DNA of 64,000 bases from assembly GCF_011064615.1 (NCBI RefSeq), contig NZ_JAALJH010000009.1, positions 62,001-126,000 of the forward strand, written 5' to 3'. Each line of letters starts with the position of its first letter. Position 1 is the stretch's first letter. The notes under the pieces were generated by a model. It was given only the letters and a program-made list of their open reading frames with translations. It was not told where the DNA came from and ran no database searches. The DNA comes from Aquisphaera insulae. Lineage in GTDB: Bacteria; Planctomycetota; Planctomycetia; Isosphaerales; Isosphaeraceae. Of this stretch, positions 27,453 to 34,840 are shown piece after piece. The position numbers and the translations under genes are program-made.

Positions 27453-27853
27453 CGAGGGGAGTCGCCTCGACGGTCCGCGCCGCCGTTCGGGCCCGCGGCC
27501 GTCTCGGTCCCCGCTCGATCCCTCAGAGGATATTCGAGGATCGGCAGCCCGAGCCGCACGACCTCCGCCAGGCGCAGGTAACCGGCGGTCACCCTCGCCT
27601 CCTCGCGAGTCACGAAGTCGGGATCGAGCTCGGCCCTGGCGAACGGTCCGTCCACCAGGACCGGCGGGAACCCGGGGGCTGCGATGAACTGGGCCAGGAC
27701 GGGATTGCAGACGATGTGACGCTCCGGGAGTCGATGGAGGAGGTCGGGGTCGACCTCTCCCAGGACATAGCGAAGGTAGAGGTCGGACTCGACGATGCCC
27801 TCGACATCCCGGCCGCAGACTTCGCAGCGATATCCCTGGTCACACTTGGCCAT
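27449..27853 (-). CDS. Small Cys-rich protein of unknown function
   Basis: This 134-residue protein is not recognised. The start at 27853 has GGAGG nine bases upstream. The N-terminus reads MAKCDQGYRCEVCGRDVEGI, three cysteines that could form part of a zinc ribbon with Cys in RHIVCNPVLAQF. The rest is mainly helical (FVTREEARVTAGYLRLAEVV). It lies 55 bases after dapB, and its stop codon overlaps the start of the receiver-domain gene, so the two products are likely made together. Confidence 0.7.
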   Translation of the reverse strand: MAKCDQGYRCEVCGRDVEGIVESDLYLRYVLGEVDPDLLHRLPERHIVCNPVLAQFIAAPGFPPVLVDGPFARAELDPDFVTREEARVTAGYLRLAEVVRLGLPILEYPLRDRAGTETAAGPNGGADRRGDSPR

Positions 27854-27908
27854 CGCGAGCCGCCTCCGCCTCGTCCCGGTCCGCCGGCCTCTCAACGGGC
27901 CGCCGCCG

Positions 27909-28709
27909 TCAGTCGCCCAGGACCTCCGCCATCGTGTAGACCCTCGCCGGCTTGCCGGCCAGGAACTTCGCCGCATCGATGGCGCCCCGGACGAAGCCGT
28001 CACGATTGAGCGCCCGATGGCTCAGCTCCAGGGATTCGCCCATCAGCCCGAAGATCACGGTGTGGTCGCCCGGAGAATCGCCGGCCCGGACCGCATGGAT
28101 GCCGATCTCGTCCCGAGGCCGCTCGCCGACCTGCCCCTGGCGGCCGTGGACGAATCGCGAGATCCCCGCGCCCCGGGCCGCGACCTCCGCGAGCCGAAGG
28201 GCCGTCCCGCTGGGCGAGTCCTTCTTGTGGCGGTGATGCCGCTCGACGATCTCGATGTCCACATCCGGGCCGAGGGCCCGGGCCGCTTCCCCGACCAGCT
28301 TCATCAGTAGGTTCACGGCCCGGCTCATGTTGGGCGAGATGAGGATGGCCGTTCGCGCCCCCAGCCCCTCGAGTCGCCGCTTCTGATCCGGTTCGAACCC
28401 CGTCGTCCCGACGACCAGGGGGATGCCGTGCCCGGCGCAGAACTCCGCACAGGCCAGCGAGGCCCCGGGCTGCGTGAAGTCGATCATCGCGTCGAGATCG
28501 GGCGGAGCATCCTCGAGAGTCCCGAGCCGCACGCCCAGCGGCGGCAGGCCCGCCAGGCTCCCCGCATCCTCCCCCAGCTTGGAATGCCCGCCGCGCTCCA
28601 CGGCGCAGGCCAGACGAACGTCCGGATCCTGGGCGATCAACTGGATGAGCCGCGTCCCCATCCGGCCCGAGGCTCCATGCAATCCCAGGGATAGTCTCGT
28701 CGCCGCCAC
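27909..28709 (-). CDS. dapB: 4-hydroxy-tetrahydrodipicolinate reductase
   Basis: DapB reduces hydroxy-tetrahydrodipicolinate with NAD(P)H in lysine and diaminopimelate synthesis. The 266-residue protein has the nucleotide-binding LGLHGASGRMGTRLIQLI, the VVGTTGFEP strand, and the substrate-binding signature IEIVERHHRHKKDSPSGTA. The start is GTG, with AGGGAG seven bases upstream. It lies 50 bases after thrC on the same strand, a sensible pairing because both enzymes use aspartate-semialdehyde-derived carbon. Confidence 0.97.
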   Translation of the reverse strand: MAATRLSLGLHGASGRMGTRLIQLIAQDPDVRLACAVERGGHSKLGEDAGSLAGLPPLGVRLGTLEDAPPDLDAMIDFTQPGASLACAEFCAGHGIPLVVGTTGFEPDQKRRLEGLGARTAILISPNMSRAVNLLMKLVGEAARALGPDVDIEIVERHHRHKKDSPSGTALRLAEVAARGAGISRFVHGRQGQVGERPRDEIGIHAVRAGDSPGDHTVIFGLMGESLELSHRALNRDGFVRGAIDAAKFLAGKPARVYTMAEVLGD

Positions 28710-28759
28710 TCCGGATCTCCCTCTTCCTGTCCCAAAACGTTCTTACAGGATGCCGGTCG

Positions 28760-30244
28760 TCACTCGGACGCACGTCGATCGCCGCTCCCCGTGGGGGATT
28801 CGCCCCGCGAGCGGAGCTCGATCGCGCGGATGATCTCGTCAAGGTCGTTGGCCACGCCCACGGGCCGATTTGCGAACGACGCCTGGTTGACGCCGCGGGC
28901 GCCCAGGACCTTGGCGAAGTTCTCGGCGTCGGTCCCGTGATAGGCCACCGTCGCCGTCGGATCCTTGAGCTGATGCCCGGTCAGGATGCAGACGACTCGA
29001 TCCGAGGGGGCGATCACGCCCTCCTCGCGGAGCCGCCGGGCGCCGGCGACGCTCGCCGCGCTCGCGGGCTCGCAGCCCAGCCCGCCGCCGCCGACCTGGG
29101 CCTTCGCGTCCATGATCTCCTGGTCGCTGACCTGGCGGACCACGCCGTCGCAGAATTCCAGGGCACGCAGGCACTTCTTGAGGTTCACCGGACGGTTGAT
29201 CTCGATCGCCGAGGCGATCGTCGAGGCCTTGATCGCGTCCCGATCGAGCCGCCCATAGTAGGCCTCGACGCGATCCATGTCCGGCAGGCCGCTCCGCCAG
29301 GTGACCCCCTGCCGGCCGTGCAGCTCCTCGAGCGTCCGGGCACCCTCGGCGTTGATCACCGCCAGGCGGGGGACCCGGTCGATGAGCCCGAGATGCTTCA
29401 GCTCGATGAACGCCTTGCCGAAGGCGCTCGAATTCCCGAGGTTCCCCCCGGGCACGACGATCCAGTCCGGCACCTCCCAGCCCAGGGCCTCGAGCACCCG
29501 GTACATGATCGTCTTCTGCCCCTCCAGCCGGAAGGGATTGACCGAGTTCATCAGGTAGATCCCCATCCGCCCGGCCACCTGCTGCACCCGGGCCATGGCA
29601 TCGTCGAAATCGCCGACGATCTGGATCGTCAGGGCGCCGTGATCCAGCGCCTGGGCCAGCTTGCCATAGGCGATCTTCCCCGACCCGATGAAGATGATCG
29701 CCCTGAACCCGAGCTTCGTCGCCGAGCAATAGACCGCCAGCGCCGCGGAGGTATTCCCGGTGCTCGCGCAGGCCACCCGCGTCGCCCCCACCATCCGAGC
29801 ATGGGTGAAGGCGGCCGTCATGCCGTTGTCCTTGAAGCTGCCGGATGGATTCATCCCCTCGTATTGGAGGAGAAGGCGGCCAGCGTCCAGGCCCACGAAG
29901 CTGCCGACCTTGTCGGCCTGCTGCAGCAGGGTCTGACCCTCCCCAATCGTCACGACCATGGGCGCCGGGGCAAACGGGAGCAGCTCGTGGAACCTCCAGA
30001 CGCCGGAGAAACAGAGCGGATCGAGCCGGCGGGACCATTTGCGCTCGAAATCGGAAAGCCGGGCCGGCACGGGGAGGCGATCCCATTCGTACACGACATC
30101 GAGGAGGTTGCCGCAGGATGGGCACGAGAAGTGCACTTCCTCGACGCCGAATGTCGCGCCACAGGCCGGATGGATGCACTGCTGATAGACGGCCTCGGTC
30201 GTCCGTAAGTCCCGAGGTGTGACCATCGTCGCTGCTCCGGACAT
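28760..30244 (-). CDS. thrC: Threonine synthase
   Basis: ThrC converts O-phosphohomoserine to threonine with pyridoxal phosphate. The 494-residue protein begins with a zinc-ribbon-like segment ([11 protein letters not shown] and [11 protein letters not shown]), common in this subgroup. The PLP-binding lysine is in [11 protein letters not shown], the phosphate-binding loop is [11 protein letters not shown], and LTGHQLKDP ends the catalytic domain. AGGAGG precedes the ATG. It is the first gene of an apparent four-gene operon: thrC, dapB, the Cys-rich protein and the receiver-domain protein. Confidence 0.96.
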   Translation of the reverse strand: MSGAATMVTPRDLRTTEAVYQQCIHPACGATFGVEEVHFSCPSCGNLLDVVYEWDRLPVPARLSDFERKWSRRLDPLCFSGVWRFHELLPFAPAPMVVTIGEGQTLLQQADKVGSFVGLDAGRLLLQYEGMNPSGSFKDNGMTAAFTHARMVGATRVACASTGNTSAALAVYCSATKLGFRAIIFIGSGKIAYGKLAQALDHGALTIQIVGDFDDAMARVQQVAGRMGIYLMNSVNPFRLEGQKTIMYRVLEALGWEVPDWIVVPGGNLGNSSAFGKAFIELKHLGLIDRVPRLAVINAEGARTLEELHGRQGVTWRSGLPDMDRVEAYYGRLDRDAIKASTIASAIEINRPVNLKKCLRALEFCDGVVRQVSDQEIMDAKAQVGGGGLGCEPASAASVAGARRLREEGVIAPSDRVVCILTGHQLKDPTATVAYHGTDAENFAKVLGARGVNQASFANRPVGVANDLDEIIRAIELRSRGESPTGSGDRRASE

Positions 30245-30612
30245 CGGGCCGGTTCCTCCTGCTCGTCACGCCCGGCGGGAGCGGCGACCCCGCGGACTCC
30301 CGAGATCCTACCAAACGTTCAGATTACTCTAACGGCCTGGGCCGGCCCGCCACAAGCCGGACCCGACGGTGCGGACAACGCGAGGCCCGGCGGACCAGCC
30401 GCAATGTCAATCACGTATGCCGATTCCAAGAATTCATATCGCGACAGGATTCAATTGAATGAAAGTGCCAGGAGGGGTTGACGCTTTCGACGCGCAATCC
30501 TATCATGAACTTTAACGATTCATAGCTGCCGATGTCGCGATCCGACGGGCCCTCTCCTCGGCCCCCGTGCGGAGTGTCCTAAGTCCCTTGATTTCAGGCG
30601 ATTGAGACAAAA
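30245..30612. other. Divergent intergenic region between thrC and arsR-like gene
   Basis: The 368 bases hold the plus-strand promoter at 30478-30506. I see no gene and no clear promoter for thrC. Confidence 0.45.
30478..30506 (+). promoter_or_regulatory. Sigma-70-type promoter of the arsR-like gene
   Basis: TTGACG and TATCAT are separated by 17 bases, each one base from the housekeeping consensus. Transcription would start near 30513, 100 bases before the coding region. Confidence 0.6.
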
Positions 30613-30945
30613 ATGGCTGCGACCACCACCCGCTCGTCACGCTCGTCCAAGGCCGCGGCGTCCGGCCGATCCCTCGCGGAGATCCGTCGGGTCGCGGAGC
30701 TGCTCAAGCAGGTCTCGGATCCGACGCGTCTTCAGGTGCTCATGTTGCTCAGTGAGAAGGAACGGAACGTTTCGGAGCTGTGCGCCGACCTCGGGACCCA
30801 GAGTCAGCCCGCGGTCAGCCACCACCTCGCGCTCCTGCGGCACGGCCGCCTGATCGAGCCTCGCCGCTCCGGCAAGCACAATTTCTACGCCCTGACCGAG
30901 GCCGGCCGCGAGCTGGCCGATGTGGTCGTGTCCGTGGTCGGCTGA
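30613..30945 (+). CDS. ArsR-family transcriptional regulator
   Basis: The 110-residue protein has the ArsR winged-helix fold: VAELLKQVSDPTRLQVLMLL, then ELCADLGTQSQPAVSHHLALLRHGRLIEPRR as the recognition helix, and the wing SGKHNFYALTEAG. No cysteines resembling the ELCVCD metal site are present (ELCADLG has one Cys), so direct metal sensing by the classic site is unlikely. The first 20 residues are Ser/Ala/Arg-rich and probably disordered. No target gene is adjacent on the same strand. Confidence 0.88.
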   Translation: MAATTTRSSRSSKAAASGRSLAEIRRVAELLKQVSDPTRLQVLMLLSEKERNVSELCADLGTQSQPAVSHHLALLRHGRLIEPRRSGKHNFYALTEAGRELADVVVSVVG

Positions 30946-31019
30946 GCGAAACGTCCGGCCCGACGGGCGGGGTCATGGGATCGCCCATCGGCCCGGCTTG
31001 GTTGGCGCGGTTTATCATG

Positions 31020-31047
31020 CGAGCCGCCCCCTCGTGGGGGCGGCTCG
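31020..31047. terminator. Hairpin between convergent genes
   Basis: A perfect 12-bp stem (CGAGCCGCCCCC / GGGGGCGGCTCG) with loop TCGT sits between the arsR-like gene and the convergent sugar isomerase gene. It lacks a clear T run on either strand. Confidence 0.6.
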
Positions 31048-31053
31048 CGTCGC

Positions 31054-31914
31054 TCAATCGCGGAGGCAATCGCGCAGGAAGCCCAGCCCTTCCTTCACGT
31101 CGCGAAGCCGGCCCGCCTGGTCTCCCACCTCCCGCTCGATGATGAGCGGTCCTTGAAAGCCCACCCGCTTCAGGGCCCGCAAAAACTCGGGGATGTTCAC
31201 CTCTCCACGCCCCAGCGGGACTTCCTCTCCCCAGGCGCCCGGGCTCTTCGGGCGGATCGCATCCTTGACGTGGACCGAGCGGATGTCGGGGCCCAGGATC
31301 TCGACGGCCCGGATCGGGTCTCCCATGTCGTAGAGGAGCATGTTCGCCGGGTCGAAGTTCACCTTGATGTGGGGCGACGCCAGGTCGTCGAGCGTCCGCC
31401 GAAGGAGATCCGCCGACTCCTGGCCGGTCTCGAAGGCGAGCGTCACGCCCTTGCCGCCGGCGAGCTCGCCGGCCCTCGCCAGCGTGTCGAGGAATGGCCC
31501 GCGCCCCGGATCTCCGATCTCGGGCAGGAATCCGGCATGGAGCGTGAGGTCCGAGAGCCCCAGCGCCCTCGTCCGATCGAGGGCCCATTCGAGACGCTCC
31601 AGCCGTTCCGCACGCCAGGCGGGCTTGCCGAAGCCCCCCGTCTCCTTGATCGTCTCGGGCGTCGTGTAGTCCTCGCCCGGGAATCCCAGCATCGCGCCGG
31701 CCATCTCGATCCCGGACGCCCTGGCCACCTGCGGCAAGTCATCCCCCTCGACCCATGAGGCGTGGTGCGGGTCGCCGCAGGCGATCTGGATGAGGTTCAC
31801 ACTGAGGATCGAGAGCAGGTCCTTGAGCTCCGGGATGCTCGTCACCTGCAAACTCCAACTGCACACGCCCAAACTGAAGGGGGCCGGGGCGGACGTCGAC
31901 ACGGGCTGGGTCAC
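31054..31914 (-). CDS. Sugar phosphate isomerase/epimerase (xylose isomerase-like TIM barrel)
   Basis: The 286-residue protein has the AP-endonuclease-2/xylose isomerase barrel. The metal ligands are visible in order: VTLAFETGQES (Glu), KVNFDPANML (Asp), IRSVHVKDA (His) and PLIIEREVGD (Glu). The first strand, FSLGVCSWSLQV, is typical of this group. The start is GTG with AGGTGA upstream. Members isomerise or epimerise sugars and inositols; the true substrate cannot be read from the sequence. It is monocistronic. Confidence 0.88.
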   Translation of the reverse strand: MTQPVSTSAPAPFSLGVCSWSLQVTSIPELKDLLSILSVNLIQIACGDPHHASWVEGDDLPQVARASGIEMAGAMLGFPGEDYTTPETIKETGGFGKPAWRAERLERLEWALDRTRALGLSDLTLHAGFLPEIGDPGRGPFLDTLARAGELAGGKGVTLAFETGQESADLLRRTLDDLASPHIKVNFDPANMLLYDMGDPIRAVEILGPDIRSVHVKDAIRPKSPGAWGEEVPLGRGEVNIPEFLRALKRVGFQGPLIIEREVGDQAGRLRDVKEGLGFLRDCLRD

Positions 31915-32031
31915 GGCGATTCACCTACCTGATCGATCGGAGTGGAGGTCTCATCCGAGCCACGAGGCCCGTATCCGTTCGATCTTAACCCCGGCGGACG
32001 GCCCTGGCGACGGCCCACCTCCCGTTTGCCG

Positions 32032-33018
32032 CTAGACCGCGAGGATGGAGACGCAGCCGTCGACCGATTCCGTCTTCCCGAACGGGGTTCCCACCGCGGA
32101 CTTGGCGCAGACCACCCGATTTCGCCCCGTCCGCTTGGCTTCGTAGAGGGCCCGATCTGCCTGAGTGATCAGCTCGGACAGGCCCCCCGAAGCACCCTGC
32201 TGGCGGAAGGCGACCCCGATGCTCATCGTCACCCGGATCGACCGGCCATCGATCGCCACGGGGGTCGCGGCGAGCGCGGAACGGAGCCGTTCCGCCCAGT
32301 TCATGGCCTGCTCCAGCGACCCGATCGGGAGGGCGAGGATGAATTCCTCTCCCCCGTAACGCGCCAGAAGGTCCTCCGATCGCGTCGACTCCCGGAGGAT
32401 CGCGGCGACCTTCCGCAGGACGAGATCCCCCGCATCATGCCCGTGGGTGTCGTTGATGTCCTTGAAACGATCGATATCCGCCATCAGCACGGCCAGGCCC
32501 AGAGACGACATCGCGTTCAGCTCGGCAAGCGGCCCGACCTGGCTCAGGAAGTAGCCCCGATTGTAGAGCTCGGTCAGGTTGTCCCGGACCGCTCGCTCGT
32601 ACATGATCCGCTGGAAATCCTCCTCGCAGGAGTCCAGGGCGACGAACTTCAGGAGCGTGGCGTCGCCGACCTGGAGACGGTTTCCGTCTCGAATCCGGGT
32701 CGGCGTGTTGGGCGACAGCCTGCGCCCCTCGACGAACGTGCCGTTGGTGCTCCCCAGGTCGGTGATCCAGGCGTGCCCCTGGCCATCGATGGTGATCACG
32801 GCATGGCGGCGGGAGATCGTCCCGTCGGAAAGCTGGCAGGTGTTCTCGACCGCTCGACCCAGGCTGCTTACCTTCTTGACCAGCCGGAACATCGTCCCCG
32901 GGACCCCGCCCCGGACGACGATCAGGTACTGCATGAGGGGCCCGGCGGCGGGGACCGTAGGGAAGTCCTCGCTGGTCACGGGGGAGAGACTGATCTGCGT
33001 CTCGCATCGGATGTCCAC
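32032..33018 (-). CDS. FHA-domain diguanylate cyclase
   Basis: The 328-residue protein joins an FHA phosphothreonine-binding domain (about 30-125, with SLGRAVENTCQLSDGTISRRHA and LGSTNGTFVEG) to a GGDEF domain (about 145-310). The active-site loop is GGEEF at 222-226, and an RSED inhibitory site lies five residues before it, so the enzyme should make cyclic di-GMP and be product-inhibited. The GTG at 33018 is chosen because GGGGAGG lies just upstream; an in-frame GTG at 33069 is too near the predicted transcription start to carry a ribosome-binding site. The protein has no membrane segment. Confidence 0.93.
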   Translation of the reverse strand: MDIRCETQISLSPVTSEDFPTVPAAGPLMQYLIVVRGGVPGTMFRLVKKVSSLGRAVENTCQLSDGTISRRHAVITIDGQGHAWITDLGSTNGTFVEGRRLSPNTPTRIRDGNRLQVGDATLLKFVALDSCEEDFQRIMYERAVRDNLTELYNRGYFLSQVGPLAELNAMSSLGLAVLMADIDRFKDINDTHGHDAGDLVLRKVAAILRESTRSEDLLARYGGEEFILALPIGSLEQAMNWAERLRSALAATPVAIDGRSIRVTMSIGVAFRQQGASGGLSELITQADRALYEAKRTGRNRVVCAKSAVGTPFGKTESVDGCVSILAV

Positions 33019-33085
33019 GGTGCCTCCCCTGGTTGCCGCGACCTCAATCCCCCAGTTCTCTACCTCCACAACCGCCCTTTACACG

Positions 33086-33113
33086 AGTCTAGGTCGCGTG
33101 TACGGCCTGTCAA
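33086..33113 (-). promoter_or_regulatory. Sigma-70-type promoter of the FHA-GGDEF gene
   Basis: TTGACA (33113-33108) and TAGACT (33091-33086) are 16 bases apart on the minus strand. Transcription would begin near 33080, about 60 bases before the preferred GTG start. Confidence 0.6.
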
Positions 33114-33282
33114 ATCCGCGTGACACTCGGCCGGCCCGGGCGCTGCCGCCGTCCTACGCCCCCGGATCGACGATGAAATGGATCATCACGATCGGCTAGA
33201 GTGGACCCGTCGACGAGGCTCCACGATGGGGCGCGGGCGCGTGGCTCGCCGGGGCTCGAGGCGGTGGAGGCATTCGAGTCGC

Positions 33283-34416
33283 ATGTCCTGGTCCCTGAAA
33301 CTCGGCCGGGTGGCCGGCATCCCGATCTTCGTGCACTGGACCTTCCTGATCCTGCTGGGCTGGATCATGCTGGCGCAGTGGGGGCAGAATCACGAGCTGA
33401 CCGCGGCCCTCGCGGGGGGCCTCTTCCTTATCACGCTCTTCGCCTGCGTCGTCCTCCACGAGCTCGGCCACGCCCTGATGGCCCAGCGGTTCGGCGTGCC
33501 GACCTCCGACATCACGCTCCTGCCGATCGGCGGCGTCGCCCGGCTTCAGCGGATCCCGGAGCATCCGGGACAGGAGCTCGCCATCGCCGCCGCCGGCCCC
33601 GCCGTCAACGTCGCCATCGCGCTGGTCCTCTACCTGGGCTTCGGAGTTCCGTTCCCGGGCACGCTGGACGACGCCGCACACCTGGAACGTGGCGCCTTCT
33701 GGCCGAGGATCCTCGAGGTCAATGTCTTCCTGGTCGCCTTCAACCTGATCCCGGCCTTCCCCATGGACGGCGGCCGGATGCTGCGGGCACTGCTGGCCAT
33801 GCGCCTCCCTTACGCGAAGGCGACCCGGCTGGCCGCGTCGATCGGCCAGGCGCTGGCGATCGGCTTCGCATTCGTCGGGATCCAGTCCAACCCGATGCTC
33901 ATGCTGATCGCCCTCTTCGTCTGGATCGGCGCCGAGGCGGAGGCCCGCCAGGTCGAGGATCGCATGGCGCTTCGCGGGCTCCGCGTCCGGGACGCGATGC
34001 TCACGGACTTCCATACGTTGAACCCGTCGGATTCGCTGGGCCGGGCGGCTGACCTGCTCCTGGCCGGCACCCAGCACGATTTCCCCGTGGCCACGCCGGG
34101 CGATAGTGAGTTCCGCTCGATCCTCACCCGGGCCGACCTGATGGCCGGGCTCGCCAGCGCCGGGAGAGAGAGTCCGGTCTCGGACCATGCCGTCACCGAG
34201 CTCCCCGCGTTCGACGTCTCCTCCGACCTGGAACAGGCCGTCGCCTCGCTCCGGGACCAGCAGCTCCGGTGCCTCCAGGTCACCGAGAGAGGCCGGACCG
34301 TCGGGCTGCTCTCGCTCGAGAACGTCGGCGAGTTCCTCCTCGTCCGCTCCGCGCTCGGCGGCCCGGAGTCGGCCCCGCCCGGCCCCGGCCAGCGACTCCT
34401 CGCCGCCGATGCCTGA
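33283..34416 (+). CDS. Site-2 protease-type M50 metallopeptidase with CBS domains
   Basis: This 377-residue membrane protease has the M50 zinc motif HELGH at 59-63 inside a helix and the third ligand in NLIPAFPMDGGR at 154-165. Six or so helices are predicted up to about residue 230. A pair of CBS domains follows (LRVRDAMLTDFHTLNPSDSL and AVTELPAFDVSSDLEQAV), which may bind adenosine nucleotides and regulate cleavage, as in the SpoIVFB/CBS-type group. The start at 33283 is the first Met directly before the conserved N-terminus SWSLKLGRVAGIPIFVHWTF. An HNH gene begins 15 bases later. Confidence 0.92.
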   Translation: MSWSLKLGRVAGIPIFVHWTFLILLGWIMLAQWGQNHELTAALAGGLFLITLFACVVLHELGHALMAQRFGVPTSDITLLPIGGVARLQRIPEHPGQELAIAAAGPAVNVAIALVLYLGFGVPFPGTLDDAAHLERGAFWPRILEVNVFLVAFNLIPAFPMDGGRMLRALLAMRLPYAKATRLAASIGQALAIGFAFVGIQSNPMLMLIALFVWIGAEAEARQVEDRMALRGLRVRDAMLTDFHTLNPSDSLGRAADLLLAGTQHDFPVATPGDSEFRSILTRADLMAGLASAGRESPVSDHAVTELPAFDVSSDLEQAVASLRDQQLRCLQVTERGRTVGLLSLENVGEFLLVRSALGGPESAPPGPGQRLLAADA

Positions 34417-34431
34417 CGGAGGCTCGCGGTC

Positions 34432-34794
34432 ATGAACCAGGGTGAGATCCTCTCGAGAGTCGCGGCCACCGATGGCACCTTCCGCCGGGAGGGCCCGAAC
34501 TGGGTCGGGAAGTGCCTGATCTGCAACGGTCCACTCGCGTTCGACGCCCGGACCGGAGAGGGGGCCACCCTCGAGCACATCCGCGCCCGGAGCCGGGGTG
34601 GCGGGCAGGACCTCGCCAACCTCGCCGTCGTCCACGACCGGTGCAACGGGGAGAAGGGGCGTCGCTGGGATCCCAGGAAGCGGCGCTCTCAGGAAGAGTA
34701 CGACACCTTCGTCGCGCGACTGCTCAACCGCCGTCAGGAACGATGGCGAGACGTCGAGCCGCCCCGGAAGCCCGCACCTCCGGGGCGGACCTGA
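34432..34794 (+). CDS. HNH endonuclease-like protein
   Basis: The 120-residue protein contains an HNH nuclease motif: CLICNGPL as the first Cys pair, ATLEHIRARSRGGG with the catalytic His, NLAVVHDRCNGEKG with Asn and the final Cys. Zinc is probably held by the two Cys pairs, of which the second is represented by one Cys only (DRCNGEKG). GGAGG lies nine bases before the ATG. It is 15 bases after the protease gene and probably cotranscribed. A general nuclease or DNA-processing role is likely; no restriction partner is nearby. Confidence 0.85.
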   Translation: MNQGEILSRVAATDGTFRREGPNWVGKCLICNGPLAFDARTGEGATLEHIRARSRGGGQDLANLAVVHDRCNGEKGRRWDPRKRRSQEEYDTFVARLLNRRQERWRDVEPPRKPAPPGRT

Positions 34795-34840
34795 ACGGCT
34801 CGCACTCTCGCCATTCCTGATTCGCGTCCGCTCGCGGGCC

